DNA of 64,000 nt. Source: an uncultured Lachnospiraceae bacterium (GTDB taxonomy: Bacteria; Bacillota; Clostridia; Lachnospirales; Lachnospiraceae). Positions within the stretch are counted from its first letter, which is position 1, and every line of letters begins with the position of its first letter. Shown here in pieces: positions 26,150-35,986 of the stretch. Made by a program: the position numbers and the translations under genes. A model generated the notes under the pieces. That model was given only the letters and a program-made list of their open reading frames with translations, was not told where the DNA came from and did not search any database. Where the stretch lies: positions 1 through 64,000 of the forward strand of contig CAMEIX010000003.1 in NCBI GenBank assembly GCA_945919075.1. Direction: 5' to 3'.

Positions 26150-27085
26150 CTAACCTGCAAGATGCTTTGAAATCCACGCGACCAGATCCTGCATAAAAAC
26201 ATCTTTATCGGTCTCATTGTGGAGCTCATGTCTGTCTCCCTCATACATCTTTAATGACAGATCCTCCATGCCGTACCTGCGATACATATCATAGGTCTTT
26301 TGGACTCCTTTACCGTAGTCCCCAACCGGGTCCTCGGTACCTGCCGCCAGATAAAGCGGCAACGATTTGGGCACATGCTCCAAATTTTTGGGGTCTTTCG
26401 CACGGCGAATCAGTTCCGACAGAGTCTTGAACCCGTTTACGGTAAATATAAAGCCACAGTCCTTATCGGCAATATACGCATCTACAACCTTTTCATCCTT
26501 GGTCAGCCAGTCACTTCCGGTACGGGAAGGTTTGATTCTCTTGTTGTAGGAACCAAAGGCGATACTGTTTAACAGCTTGCTCACATACTTTTGTCCCCTA
26601 AAGAATCCCACCAGATTGGCCATAATCCTTCCTGCAGTCAAAAACATTCCGGACTGCATACCGGTTCCGAGAATAATGGCACCCTTAATTCCGGTGCCGT
26701 ATCTGGCAATATAATTTCTCGTGATGAAGGACCCCATACTGTGTCCCATAATAAAATAAGGCACGCCGGGATACTGTTCCTCCGTCATTTTCTTTAACCG
26801 ATGCACATCTCTGACCACCACGGTTGCCGGGTCCTGCTCACAAAAATAGCCCCGGACACCGCCCTCAGGAACAGATTTTCCGTGTCCCAAATGATCCTCG
26901 CCTACCACCACAAAATTTCTTGCGGTCAGGAAAGCAGCTACATGTTCATATCTTTCCACATGTTCTGTCATGCCGTGCACAATCTGAATAACCGCCCGCA
27001 CTTCCTCTGTATCGGGTGTCCATTTCACCGCATGAATTTTGGTAGCATTATCACGGGAATCAAAATAAAATTCTTCTTTTCTCAT
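26150..27085 (-). CDS. Alpha/beta hydrolase, monoacylglycerol-lipase-like
   Basis: A 311-residue serine hydrolase of the 'hydrolase_4' (lysophospholipase/monoacylglycerol lipase) type. Visible are the oxyanion-loop HGMTEHVERY (about 37), the nucleophile elbow MGHSMGSF (Ser about 112), a variable cap rich in basic residues, the acid in AGTEDPVGDYG (about 253) and the late His in EGDRHELHNE (about 283). It has no signal peptide and so acts in the cytoplasm. I chose the ATG at 27085 because AGGAAGG precedes it at normal distance, while the ATG at 27106 has none. It is likely transcribed ahead of the GNAT gene 46 bp downstream. Confidence 0.87.
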   Translation of the reverse strand: MRKEEFYFDSRDNATKIHAVKWTPDTEEVRAVIQIVHGMTEHVERYEHVAAFLTARNFVVVGEDHLGHGKSVPEGGVRGYFCEQDPATVVVRDVHRLKKMTEEQYPGVPYFIMGHSMGSFITRNYIARYGTGIKGAIILGTGMQSGMFLTAGRIMANLVGFFRGQKYVSKLLNSIAFGSYNKRIKPSRTGSDWLTKDEKVVDAYIADKDCGFIFTVNGFKTLSELIRRAKDPKNLEHVPKSLPLYLAAGTEDPVGDYGKGVQKTYDMYRRYGMEDLSLKMYEGDRHELHNETDKDVFMQDLVAWISKHLAG

Positions 27086-27144
27086 AAGACGCCTTCCTCG
27101 TTTCATCCCTCATAGTCTAAAACAATCCGGGGCACCCCAAAAAA

Positions 27145-29124
27145 TTAACAGATTTCGGCACCCGCAGGCATATCCTTTTCCGGGGTCATAAGTGCCAGGT
27201 TACCTTCTGCGTCCTCCGCGCAAAGAAGCATTCCTTCGGATAATACCCCTGCCAGTTTTGCAGGTTTTAAATTCACTAATACCATTACCTTTTTACCCAC
27301 CATTTCTTCCGGGGAGTAATAAGCTTTGATACCGGAAACAATCTGCTTCACCTGACTGCCTATTTTTACCTGGGAGCATAAAAGTTTTTTGCTCTTGGGA
27401 ACTGCTTCACAGGAAATGATTTCTCCCACCTGGAACTGCATTGCTGCAAAATCATCATAGGAAATTTCCGGTTTTGCTTCTATGTCAATTACCGGAGCCT
27501 CTTCTTTTTCTTCTTCGGTAATGCCATTTTCGGCAGCATAGCTTGCTCTTTGCTTTTCCTGGATTTCAGCCACTTTTTCCATAACCTCGCCAAGATCCTG
27601 ACGGGCAAATAAAATTTCCGGCTTCTCCACTACTTTAATGGTTTCCAAAAGACCGTACTGATTCAGTTTCTCATACTCCCTCTCACCGGTTCCAAGCTGT
27701 GCAAAGATGCGCTTTGCGGTTTCCGGCATAAAAGGCACTAAGAGATTTGCTCCGATGGTAATGGACTCTGTAAGGTTGTACATTACCTCCATAAGCCTGT
27801 CCTTCTTTGCCTCATCCTTGGCAAGTACCCAGGGCTCGGTTTCATCCACATATTTATTGCAGCGGCGGAATACATTAAACACCTCAGTTACCGCATCATT
27901 GACACGCAGTTCATTCATTTTTGCAGCAACTTTATCTCTTGCAGAGGTTACCACCTGAATCAAATCCGCATCCATGCTGTCGGTCACACCGGTTGCCTTT
28001 ATGGTGCCACCAAAGTATTTGTTGCTCATGGAAATGGTACGGTTAACCAGATTTCCCAGCACATTGGCAAGGTCGGAGTTAAATCTTTCAACAAAAAGCT
28101 CCCAGGTGATGGTTCCGTCGTTCTCATAAGGCATTTCATGAAGTACAAAATAACGAACCGCATCTACGCCAAAAAGAGAAATTAAATCGTCTGCATAAAT
28201 CACGTTACCTCTGGATTTGCTCATTTTTTCGCCGCCCTGCAAAAGCCAGGGATGACCGAATACCTGCTTCGGCAGGGGTTCGCCCAGCGCCATCAGGAAA
28301 ATGGGCCAGTAAATGGTATGGAAACGGATGATATCTTTTCCGATCAGATGCAGGTCTGCAGGCCAGAACTTCTTGTACTGTTCTGTACTGTTACCGTCTG
28401 CGTCATAGCCGATACCGGTAATATAGTTGGTCAGAGCATCCAGCCATACATAAACCACGTGCTTATTATCAAAATCCACAGGAATCCCCCACTTAAAGGA
28501 AGTACGGGAAACACAAAGGTCCTGTAATCCCGGGAGCAGGAAATTGTTCATCATTTCATTCTTACGGGAAACCGGCTGAATGAACTCCGGATGTGTGTTG
28601 ATATGCTCAATCAGTTTGTCCGCATATTTACTCATTTTAAAGAAGTATGCCTCTTCCTTTGCAGGCTTCACATCCCTGCCGCAGTCCGGACATTTTCCGT
28701 CCACAAGCTGGGATTCCGTCCAGAAAGATTCACAGGGAGTACAGTACATTCCCTCATATGCTCCCTTATAAATATCGCCCTGGTCATAAAGTCTTTTGAA
28801 GATTTTCTGCACCTGCTTCTCATGAAAATCATCCGTGGTACGAATAAATTTGTCATAAGAAATGTTCAGGCTGTCGCAGATACGTCGTATTTCTCCGGCA
28901 ATGTTATCCACAAATTCCTTGGGTGTAATTCCCTTTTCTTCTGCTTTTAATTCTATCTTCTGTCCATGCTCATCGGTACCTGTCTGGAAAAATACCTCAT
29001 ATCCTTCCATTCTCTTCTGGCGTGCAATGGCATCTGCCATCACGATTTCATAACTGTTTCCGATATGGGGAATACCGGAGGTATATGCGATGGCTGTTGT
29101 CAAATAATACTTTTCTTTGTTCAT
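27145..29124 (-). CDS. metG: Methionyl-tRNA synthetase with C-terminal tRNA-binding domain
   Basis: Charges tRNA-Met. The 659-residue protein has the class I HIGH motif as SGIPHIGNSYE (about residue 15), a zinc-knuckle region with CTPC and CPDC (about 127 and 145), and the KMSKS loop as EKMSKSRGNV (about 298). A C-terminal EMAP/Arc1p-type OB domain at about 555-659 (FAAMQFQVGEIISCEAVPKS) is used for tRNA binding and dimerisation. GGAGG precedes the ATG. It has its own sigma-A promoter and a short structured leader, but no T-box, unlike ileS in this window. Confidence 0.97.
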   Translation of the reverse strand: MNKEKYYLTTAIAYTSGIPHIGNSYEIVMADAIARQKRMEGYEVFFQTGTDEHGQKIELKAEEKGITPKEFVDNIAGEIRRICDSLNISYDKFIRTTDDFHEKQVQKIFKRLYDQGDIYKGAYEGMYCTPCESFWTESQLVDGKCPDCGRDVKPAKEEAYFFKMSKYADKLIEHINTHPEFIQPVSRKNEMMNNFLLPGLQDLCVSRTSFKWGIPVDFDNKHVVYVWLDALTNYITGIGYDADGNSTEQYKKFWPADLHLIGKDIIRFHTIYWPIFLMALGEPLPKQVFGHPWLLQGGEKMSKSRGNVIYADDLISLFGVDAVRYFVLHEMPYENDGTITWELFVERFNSDLANVLGNLVNRTISMSNKYFGGTIKATGVTDSMDADLIQVVTSARDKVAAKMNELRVNDAVTEVFNVFRRCNKYVDETEPWVLAKDEAKKDRLMEVMYNLTESITIGANLLVPFMPETAKRIFAQLGTGEREYEKLNQYGLLETIKVVEKPEILFARQDLGEVMEKVAEIQEKQRASYAAENGITEEEKEEAPVIDIEAKPEISYDDFAAMQFQVGEIISCEAVPKSKKLLCSQVKIGSQVKQIVSGIKAYYSPEEMVGKKVMVLVNLKPAKLAGVLSEGMLLCAEDAEGNLALMTPEKDMPAGAEIC

Positions 29125-29186
29125 TGATTAGTCCTCCATATTTGATACAAGCAAAAAGACCCGCCTGCCCGCACCGGGACCGGTAC

Positions 29187-29222
29187 GAGAAGACGAGCCT
29201 TTTACTCGTATTGAAACTTCTC
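29187..29222 (-). promoter_or_regulatory. metG leader hairpin
   Basis: GAGAAG (29187-29192) with CTTCTC (29217-29222) encloses ACGAG (29193-29197) with CTCGT (29205-29209), giving one extended hairpin in the 5' leader of metG. A GC-rich stretch follows, ending in a T-run near the ribosome site. No T-box consensus is present, and I do not match it to a known riboswitch. Confidence 0.4.
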
Positions 29223-29248
29223 TTAAACACTGCATTTTCTTTGTATAC

Positions 29249-29277
29249 AGATTAGCACAAAGAACCTGCTTTGTCAA
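29249..29277 (-). promoter_or_regulatory. metG promoter
   Basis: On the minus strand, TTGACA (29272-29277) and TAATCT (29249-29254) are spaced by 17 bp, with a TG extension before the -10. It lies just behind the ABC permease gene and gives a leader of about 120 nt. Confidence 0.7.
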
Positions 29278-29306
29278 AGAAAGTTTATTTTAAGAGCCTG
29301 ACCTCT

Positions 29307-30488
29307 TTATTTCGAGAACATAACCTTCTCGCTGTTGAAAAGTTTGGTTAAGAGGAAGGTAAATACCCCGGCATAAACCATGTTCATCACAATGGTAATC
29401 ACCACCTGCACCATCTCGTACTTAAAGGAGAAAATTCCATGGAAGCACTGTACACTGTTCAGAATGGGAACAAAGAAAGATACTATGTTCTTCGGTGCAT
29501 CCCCGCCAAACATGGGAATCAGGCTGACACCCATTACCAGAATCATCAAAGGAGAAATGGCCGTTCCGGCTTCTTTGATGCTCTTGGCAAATGCGGAAAT
29601 AATGGAAATCAGGGATACCAGCACCAGTACCGTGGTAAGAATGAGACCAAGCAGCATGACATAATCGGTAACTCCGTAAACTCCGGCATTCATTCCGCTT
29701 TCTTCTCCGCCCATCAGGTTGGGGAGGGACAGCATGGTTCCGATAAAGCTGGAAAGACCTGCCAAAAGAGAGATTATACTGAGGCTGATGATTTTACCGA
29801 GAGCCAGTGCACTTCTCTTCATGGGTGTGACAAGTAAGGTTGCAATGGTGCCTCTTTCCTTCTCGCCGGCAATGGCTTCCGGTGCAATGGACATACAGCC
29901 GCTGAACATAAAGATCATCAAAAGCATGGGAAGCATCATGGAGAAGACCTGACCGGTCACGTCCTTTTCGGAAGCACGGTCATAATCATCCTCACTCATA
30001 TTTACATCAAACTTATTTGCCATAGAGGATTCATAAGCATTTAAAACTTCTGTTACAATGGCGTAAAATTTTGAAGATTCTGAAGCGGTGGAATTGTAAT
30101 ATACCTTTACTTCGGGAGCTTTCCTTCCGCTGGTGACTTCATATTCTGCTACATCACCGGAGAAATTTTCCGGGAAAACCACTAAAATATCTGCTTCCTT
30201 TTCTTCCACCTTCTGTAAAATATCAGCCTCTTCTGACGCATTTATTTTGGTGATATCCATGGAAAGCTCACTCCACATAGCATCCAGTTCATCCGGCATA
30301 TTCTCCACATAAGCCTTTGCTACATAGTCATCATCGGTTTCAAATTCCTTCATCATGGCATTCCCCATGAAGGAATACATCACATAAATCAAAAGTCCGG
30401 GCATCAGAATCGTAGTAAATACCATTCTCTTATCCCCAAAGAAACGGGCAAATTCTTTCTTAATTATGGTTAAAATATTGTTTTTCAT
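29307..30488 (-). CDS. ABC-2 type transporter permease (NatB-like)
   Basis: A 393-residue exporter permease. One N-terminal membrane helix (TTILMPGLLIYVMYSFM), a large extracytoplasmic domain (about 45-180), then five spans with the ABC-2 signature EAIAGEKERGTIATLLVTPM at about 203-222. This architecture matches NatB-type permeases, which act with a NatA-type ATPase to export ions, drugs or peptides. The ATG overlaps the stop of the ATPase gene by four bases. It is the last gene of the CPBP-XRE-DUF3169-ABC operon. The substrate is unknown. Confidence 0.88.
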   Translation of the reverse strand: MKNNILTIIKKEFARFFGDKRMVFTTILMPGLLIYVMYSFMGNAMMKEFETDDDYVAKAYVENMPDELDAMWSELSMDITKINASEEADILQKVEEKEADILVVFPENFSGDVAEYEVTSGRKAPEVKVYYNSTASESSKFYAIVTEVLNAYESSMANKFDVNMSEDDYDRASEKDVTGQVFSMMLPMLLMIFMFSGCMSIAPEAIAGEKERGTIATLLVTPMKRSALALGKIISLSIISLLAGLSSFIGTMLSLPNLMGGEESGMNAGVYGVTDYVMLLGLILTTVLVLVSLISIISAFAKSIKEAGTAISPLMILVMGVSLIPMFGGDAPKNIVSFFVPILNSVQCFHGIFSFKYEMVQVVITIVMNMVYAGVFTFLLTKLFNSEKVMFSK

Positions 30489-31261
30489 GCAAGTTCACCT
30501 ACCTCTTCTTTGTAAATTTCAAAGAACCTGTCTTCCAGATTCTTTTCTGCTGTCAGATTCTTTAAGTCATCGCAGACCACCATGTGACCGTTGATAATAA
30601 TACCCACACGGTCGCAGATTTTTTCAATCAGACTGAAAATATGAGTGGACACAATAATGGTCTTGCCCTGTGCTTTCAGGTCCATCAAAAAGTCGGTTAC
30701 CACTCTTGCAGTTAAAACATCTAAACCATTGGTAGGTTCGTCAAAGATAATGACATCCGGATCATGTACCAGGGAAATAACCAAAGAAACCTTCTGTTTC
30801 ATACCGGTGGACAGATTTCCCACCTTGACCTCAGCAAACTTATCAATACCGAAACGGGTAAACATGGCCTCTTTCCGTGCATTCTTCTCTGCTTCGGATA
30901 CACCATGCAGCTCCGAAAAGAAATCAAAGAGGTAATTGGGTGTAAAGAATTCCTCCAGCTTCAATTCACTGGTGAGAAATCCAATCTTACTGCGAACGGT
31001 TTCCGGTTCCTTCACCACACTGGCGCCATCCAGAATGGCATCCCCGCTGTCCGGCTTGATAAGCGTCGCCAGCATACGCAGGGTGGTCGTTTTACCTGCG
31101 CCGTTTGGCCCTAAAAGTCCGAAAACTTCTCCCTTGTATGCCGTAAAGGTAAGATCATCTACGGCAGTCTTTACTTTTTCGTTTGTCTTTTCAATTTTCT
31201 GTTGTTTGGGAGAGAGCTTGAAGGTTTTCTTCAGCCCCTGCACTTTTAAAATCTCTTCCAT
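30485..31261 (-). CDS. ABC transporter ATP-binding protein (NatA-like)
   Basis: A 258-residue ATPase of an ABC-2 exporter. Motifs: Walker A LLGPNGAGKTTT (about 50-61), the Q-loop near FLTSELKLEEFF, signature NLSTGMKQKVSLVISL, Walker B VIIFDEPTNGLD, and the H-loop STHIFSL. It partners with the overlapping permease gene. AGGAGG precedes the ATG at 31261. The unusual N-terminal insertion KLSPKQQKIEKTNEKVK before Walker A is typical of the NatA-like group. Confidence 0.92.
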   Translation of the reverse strand: MEEILKVQGLKKTFKLSPKQQKIEKTNEKVKTAVDDLTFTAYKGEVFGLLGPNGAGKTTTLRMLATLIKPDSGDAILDGASVVKEPETVRSKIGFLTSELKLEEFFTPNYLFDFFSELHGVSEAEKNARKEAMFTRFGIDKFAEVKVGNLSTGMKQKVSLVISLVHDPDVIIFDEPTNGLDVLTARVVTDFLMDLKAQGKTIIVSTHIFSLIEKICDRVGIIINGHMVVCDDLKNLTAEKNLEDRFFEIYKEEVGELA

Positions 31262-31270
31262 AACATCCTC

Positions 31271-32080
31271 CTATTTATTCAGCATCTTCTGTGCTTTATA
31301 ACCTGCAATCTGATAAACAATGATCTGTGTCATCCAGATAGCGCCTACTATGAATAACGGCAGAATACCGATTTCAAACACCATACCTGCAAGAATAAGT
31401 ACCGCTGTGAGACCTGTGCATAAAATATTCACAGCCCGGTATGCGTGATAGGAAGCCAGACCAATCTGCATTTTCTCTGCTTCGTCACAGCTCTCGAACC
31501 ACTTATCCTGAAATTTCTTATCGTATAAACTACCCCTCTTTTCAGGATTCATTTCCTTTAGGAAATTTACCGTTTTGTGCTGCAGATAAAATGAAACGAA
31601 CACAAAAATGGTAAAGAAGATAATGGTCGCCCAAAATACCCACGACAAATCCCGGTGCATATTCTTCGGCAGCATATAATTGGCAACACCAAAGCATATA
31701 AAGTTCAGGATATTCATGACGGATGTGTACGCCATTCCCCTTGACAAAATGTTGTCCACCTTCTCATACACCTCATCCTGATCCTCCGCATTTTCCCAAA
31801 GCTTTTTTGCCTTCCTGTAGGCCATTTCCGCCAATATCCATAAAACTATACCGGAGACTACAAGCAAAATTCGGAAGGGCGAACTTAAATCCCTCTGAAA
31901 ATCCGCAAACAACTCCAAAAACGGCTTATCGTATGCACTATTTCCCATATCTGCCAGAAATGCTGTCGTAAAACCGATTACTCCACCAACCAGTCCGCCC
32001 ACTACGATATTTATCCAGAACTTACTTCGGGTCTTTTTGTCCTCATCTTCGATTCTTTCTTTAATATCCTGTTCCATCAT
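31271..32080 (-). CDS. DUF3169 family membrane protein
   Basis: A 269-residue protein with a charged cytoplasmic start and six likely membrane segments (for example INIVVGGLVGGVIGFTTAFL and ILLVVSGIVLWILAEMAYR). Its layout fits DUF3169, whose genes typically sit between a small XRE regulator and ABC exporter genes, exactly as here. The function is not established. It starts seven bases after the XRE stop and ends nine bases before the ATPase start. Confidence 0.8.
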   Translation of the reverse strand: MMEQDIKERIEDEDKKTRSKFWINIVVGGLVGGVIGFTTAFLADMGNSAYDKPFLELFADFQRDLSSPFRILLVVSGIVLWILAEMAYRKAKKLWENAEDQDEVYEKVDNILSRGMAYTSVMNILNFICFGVANYMLPKNMHRDLSWVFWATIIFFTIFVFVSFYLQHKTVNFLKEMNPEKRGSLYDKKFQDKWFESCDEAEKMQIGLASYHAYRAVNILCTGLTAVLILAGMVFEIGILPLFIVGAIWMTQIIVYQIAGYKAQKMLNK

Positions 32081-32086
32081 ATTCCC

Positions 32087-32290
32087 CTAATCTTCCTCAT
32101 ACTCAAAAATATCTTCCACCTTTGCATCAAAATATTTTGCAATCTTAAGTGCCAACGTAACGGAGGGCGAATAGTCCCCCCGCTCAATGAGACTGATGGT
32201 CTGCCTGCTGGCATCCACCATGGCTCCGAGATCCTGCTGGTTAATATTTTTTTTCGCACGATACTCTTTCAAATGATTCACTAACGGCAT
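32087..32290 (-). CDS. Small XRE regulator (YozG-like)
   Basis: A 67-residue one-domain helix-turn-helix protein: LKEYRAKKNINQQDLGAMVD, then the recognition helix SRQTISLIERGDYSPSV and a short acidic end (EDIFEYEED). Regulators of this type are usually linked to DUF3169 and exporter genes. AAAGGTGAG precedes the ATG. It is the second gene of the operon. The TTGTCA/TGACAA palindromes in the promoter at 33464-33525 are plausible binding sites, giving operon-wide autoregulation. Confidence 0.9.
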   Translation of the reverse strand: MPLVNHLKEYRAKKNINQQDLGAMVDASRQTISLIERGDYSPSVTLALKIAKYFDAKVEDIFEYEED

Positions 32291-32358
32291 AAATTCTCAC
32301 CTTTTTCATATATTCCCTGTTTCACTTTTACGCCCCGACAGCCTCCTCATGGGCTTTA

Positions 32359-33393
32359 TCATGCACCTAAATTAAGCGGCAGATAATTCACCACAAAATT
32401 GCTGATTGTATAAATCAGGAAAAGAAGCATTCCTATGTTGCACCATGCAGCGATAAAAGAACCTCTTCCCACATAAGCCGCCGGTTTTGTCAGATAAAAT
32501 TTCTTCTTTGCAAAAGCCACAATAATTAAAACAATACCGGTGATGGCAAAGCAGAGCAAAACAAATACCCAGCCATAGAAAACCAATAACTTAGGCAGCA
32601 TTTCCAGTGCCATAACCTGTGCCTGTTTGGAATTGGGATCCATGGTAGCCATTTGCATCAATTGCCCCATATCCATCCACTGGATGATTCCCACCGTAAT
32701 GACAGAAGTGGTAAGATTTACTGCCATATGCATCAATATGGTGTACCAGATTTTGCCGGTACGGATGTAAATAAATGCAAAGAACATTCCTAAACCTGTT
32801 GCGAAGAAAAACTGGTTGAAGTTTCCATGAAAAAGTCCGAACATCAGGCCGGAAGAAAAAATTGCCATCCACTCGCCATATTTGACAACCCGGTCCACAA
32901 GTAATTTTCGGAACAGGATCTCTTCAATAATGGGAGCTAATATACCCACGGTTAAGATTCTCCAGAAAGGAGAGGAACCTACCATCATTTCCACAAGCAT
33001 ATCAGCACCTGATGCGGATGCCTGTGTATTTGCCAGCGTAACGGCAAGCAGGTTTACGAAGAAACCGATAATGGCACCGACTCCGCAGATTCCTGCGCAG
33101 ATAAACAAGCAAATAATAAACTTACCAACGCTCATCTTTTTCTTCTCAAGCTTATCTTCCACAGGCTGTTGCTGGGTTGCCAAAAGCAGCGTAACCGGAA
33201 AAGCTATCATATACATGGGAAGAATCATTTGTCCCCAGATATACAGTGAATTTTTTGTGATTGCATCTCCGAAAACGGAAGGAAGCCCCACACCGTAAGC
33301 AATCTGAAATAAGGTAGCAATCACTCCAAAAAGTGCCAGTTTCCAGCCCATGCCGGAATACGATTTTCTCATTAATTTTTTATTCTCGTTCAT
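32359..33393 (-). CDS. CPBP family intramembrane metalloprotease
   Basis: A 344-residue membrane protein with about eight spans. The CPBP (Abi/Rce1-like) motifs are present: EEILFRKLLVDR (EExxxR, about residues 158-169), FGLFHGNFNQ (FxxxH, about 184-193) and a later FIYIRTGKIW segment. The family includes CAAX-type proteases and bacteriocin-immunity or processing proteins. I place the start at the ATG at 33393 (AAAGGAGA five bases upstream) rather than at 33411. It is the first gene of the operon. A processing or immunity role linked to the exporter is possible, but no precursor peptide was found nearby. Confidence 0.87.
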   Translation of the reverse strand: MNENKKLMRKSYSGMGWKLALFGVIATLFQIAYGVGLPSVFGDAITKNSLYIWGQMILPMYMIAFPVTLLLATQQQPVEDKLEKKKMSVGKFIICLFICAGICGVGAIIGFFVNLLAVTLANTQASASGADMLVEMMVGSSPFWRILTVGILAPIIEEILFRKLLVDRVVKYGEWMAIFSSGLMFGLFHGNFNQFFFATGLGMFFAFIYIRTGKIWYTILMHMAVNLTTSVITVGIIQWMDMGQLMQMATMDPNSKQAQVMALEMLPKLLVFYGWVFVLLCFAITGIVLIIVAFAKKKFYLTKPAAYVGRGSFIAAWCNIGMLLFLIYTISNFVVNYLPLNLGA

Positions 33394-33463
33394 GTTCTCT
33401 CCTTTTGGCATCTCGTATGCCTCGTCTAATTGACATAGAATTTTGTCGTTTTGACTTGAATTT

Positions 33464-33525
33464 TTGTCATCATGACAACTATTATTGTCACGTTCAATAT
33501 ATCACTGACAAATATAGTTGTCAAT
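33464..33525 (-). promoter_or_regulatory. CPBP-XRE-ABC operon promoter with multiple TTGTCA/TGACAA sites
   Basis: On the minus strand, TTGACA (33520-33525) and TATATT are spaced by 17 bp. Around them are the perfect palindrome TTGTCAT-C-ATGACAA (33464-33478), a lone TTGTCA (33485-33490), and TGACAA-N6-TTGTCA (33506-33523), the last overlapping the -35. This is a strong multi-site operator layout, probably for the operon's own XRE protein. Confidence 0.7.
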
Positions 33526-33563
33526 ACATATTTTGTAATTTTTTACAGTTTCTAAAAGACTAA

Positions 33564-33597
33564 GGGGCCCATACCAAACTCCTGTGGTATGGGCCCC
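33564..33597 (-). terminator. Terminator-like hairpin after the aconitase gene
   Basis: GGGGCCCATACC (33564-33575) pairs perfectly over 12 bp with GGTATGGGCCCC (33586-33597). The T-run after it is imperfect (CTTTT). It separates the ileS-glgP-aconitase operon from the CPBP promoter. Confidence 0.8.
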
Positions 33598-33683
33598 TCC
33601 TTTACACTATTAAAGTGTTTCTTAAAGTCAATTATTCATTTCTCAAAGCCATTTTATGACTTGTAGGGAATGTGGCAAATAAC

Positions 33684-35972
33684 CTATACACGATTATAGT
33701 TAATCAGACAGCCTTTTAAGATAATCTGTCTTTCTTCATCGGTCAGTTCACCAAGTTTTAATTCAAATTCCTTCATGGTTTCGCCTGCTACCACATAAGC
33801 CTTGATAACGTCCGTCTTTTCTTCTACTGCTTTTTTGATGCCCGGGATGAAAAGATAATCCAGGTTCTTGAAAGGTAATTCTCCTTCTTCAATGAGGAAG
33901 GGAAGCATACCCCAGTTGATTAAGTTGGAACGATAACGTTTGGTAGCATATTCGTTAGCAATGTTTGCCCAGCCGCCAAGCACCTTCTGGCAGGAAGCTG
34001 CCTGTTCACGGGCCGAACCATCGCCGGGTTTTACGGCAAAAATGGTGGAACCGAAGCCGGTATTGGTATGGTCTGCATCCGGGAACATGCTCTTTGCAGT
34101 GTGCATAACATCCTTCAGTGCAGGAATTACCTGGCAGGGATGTCCGCCCGCCATTCTTTCGGTTTCTGCCTTCTGAATAGCTTTTGCACGCTCCACATAC
34201 ATCGGATCCTTACGGCTTAAGGTGAACTCTGCAAGTCCCAAAGGATTGGAACGGTAGGAAGAGGTTTCACCGGAAGGAATCAGTTCGTCGGTTGTGGTAA
34301 CCGGATCATGGATTTCGGATACTACCTGTAAAACCAGATTCTCGGGAAGTGCCCCCATTGCCGGCCAGTCTTTAATGTTGGGACCGAACTGGATCTCGGT
34401 ATCGGGATCTGCCACACCCTTAGAATCGAATACACGGTTTGCATATATCTTGCTGTCAAAATGATACAGATATTTATTAATACTTCCGTCAAATTCCGTA
34501 GCCGGGGTAAGCGCACCCTTATTGGCTGCGGTAGCTGCGATGGAACGTGCATCCATAAGTGCAACGGAAGCAATCTGTCCGCTCTGCAATTTAGAACCTT
34601 CTCTGTTGGGGAAGTTTCTGGTTGAGTGACGGATGGAGAATGCATTGTTTGCGGGAGTGTCGCCTGCACCAAAGCAAGGTCCGCAGAATGCAGTTTTCAT
34701 AACGGCACCGGTTTCCAAAATGGTTGCGGCACAACCGTTGCGGATGAGTTCCATATAAACCGGCATGGAAGCAGGATATACGCTTAAGGTAAATCCGTCT
34801 GCACCGATATATCTGCCTTTTAAGATATCTGCTGCTGCGCAGATATTTTCAAATCCGCCGCCCGCACAACCTGCAATAATACCCTGATCAACATAGAGTT
34901 TGCCGTCACGGATCTTGTCCTGTAAGGAGAAATCCACGGCCCCGTCAAGGCTGACCTTTGCACGCTCTTCTGCTTCATGCAGGACATCTTTTAAGTTTGC
35001 ATTTACCTCTTCGATGGTGTAAGTATTGCTGGGATGGAAAGGCATGGCAATCATAGGACGAATCTTGGAAAGATCCACCATAATCATGCCGTCATAATAA
35101 GCAATTTCACCGGGATTTAATTCCTTGTACTCTTCTTTTCTGCCATGGATTTCATAGAATTCCTTAATCTGCTCATCGGTCTTCCAGATAGAGGAAAGAC
35201 AGGTGGTTTCAGTGGTCATAACATCAATACCGATACGGAAATCCGCGCTTAAGGATGCAACGCCGGGACCTACAAATTCCATTACCTTATTCTTTACATA
35301 ACCATTCTTAAATACCGCACCGATGATAGCAAGCGCAACGTCCTGGGGACCTACGCCCATTACCGGTTCACCGGTAAGATAAACGCCCACTACACCCGGC
35401 ATATTGATGTCGTAGGTCTGGTTTAAGAGCTGTTTTACCAGTTCGGGACCACCTTCCCCCATTGCCATGGTACCCAGTGCACCATAACGGGTGTGGGAGT
35501 CGGAACCCAAAATCATTTTACCGCCGCCTGCAAGCATTTCTCTTGCAAACTGGTGAATAACTGCCTGATGAGGGGGTACATAAATACCGCCATACTTCTT
35601 GGCACAGGTAAGACCGAACATGTGATCATCTTCGTTGATGGTACCGCCTACCGCACACAGGGAATTGTGACAGTTTGTCAGGACGTAGGGTACCGGAAAT
35701 TTGGTAAGTCCCGATGCTCTGGCAGTCTGGATAATTCCTACAAAAGTAATGTCATGGCTGGTAAGCTTGTCAAATTTAATTTTTAATTTATCCATATTAC
35801 CGGAGGTATTGTGGCTTTTTAAGATATCATAGGCAATGGTTGCCTTCCTTGCTTCTTCCTTGTCCACTTCTTTACCGGTCATCTGTCTGATTGCTGCAGC
35901 TGCTTCCGCATTATCGGCAACAACTTCTTTGCCGTTAACCAGGTATACGCCGCCCTGTAATAATTCGATCAT
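33684..35972 (-). CDS. Aconitate hydratase-family enzyme
   Basis: A 762-residue iron-sulfur dehydratase of the aconitase superfamily. It has cluster and substrate segments such as [20 protein letters not shown] (about 173-192), [13 protein letters not shown] (cysteine about 377), and [18 protein letters not shown] (cysteines about 434 and 437). The C-terminal swivel domain has [14 protein letters not shown] and [10 protein letters not shown]. Overall it resembles the less-studied 'hydratase' (YbhJ-like) group common in Clostridia rather than AcnA, so conversion of citrate to isocitrate is likely but not certain. It is last in ileS-glgP-this gene, 14 bp after glgP. Confidence 0.8.
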   Translation of the reverse strand: MIELLQGGVYLVNGKEVVADNAEAAAAIRQMTGKEVDKEEARKATIAYDILKSHNTSGNMDKLKIKFDKLTSHDITFVGIIQTARASGLTKFPVPYVLTNCHNSLCAVGGTINEDDHMFGLTCAKKYGGIYVPPHQAVIHQFAREMLAGGGKMILGSDSHTRYGALGTMAMGEGGPELVKQLLNQTYDINMPGVVGVYLTGEPVMGVGPQDVALAIIGAVFKNGYVKNKVMEFVGPGVASLSADFRIGIDVMTTETTCLSSIWKTDEQIKEFYEIHGRKEEYKELNPGEIAYYDGMIMVDLSKIRPMIAMPFHPSNTYTIEEVNANLKDVLHEAEERAKVSLDGAVDFSLQDKIRDGKLYVDQGIIAGCAGGGFENICAAADILKGRYIGADGFTLSVYPASMPVYMELIRNGCAATILETGAVMKTAFCGPCFGAGDTPANNAFSIRHSTRNFPNREGSKLQSGQIASVALMDARSIAATAANKGALTPATEFDGSINKYLYHFDSKIYANRVFDSKGVADPDTEIQFGPNIKDWPAMGALPENLVLQVVSEIHDPVTTTDELIPSGETSSYRSNPLGLAEFTLSRKDPMYVERAKAIQKAETERMAGGHPCQVIPALKDVMHTAKSMFPDADHTNTGFGSTIFAVKPGDGSAREQAASCQKVLGGWANIANEYATKRYRSNLINWGMLPFLIEEGELPFKNLDYLFIPGIKKAVEEKTDVIKAYVVAGETMKEFELKLGELTDEERQIILKGCLINYNRV

Positions 35973-35986
35973 GAAACAAAACTCCT

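Noticed and set aside
29125..29260. T-box for metG
   Set aside because: The leader has no AGGGUGG/ACC-type T-box sequence, no specifier loop and no long Stem I. Only a short hairpin is present.
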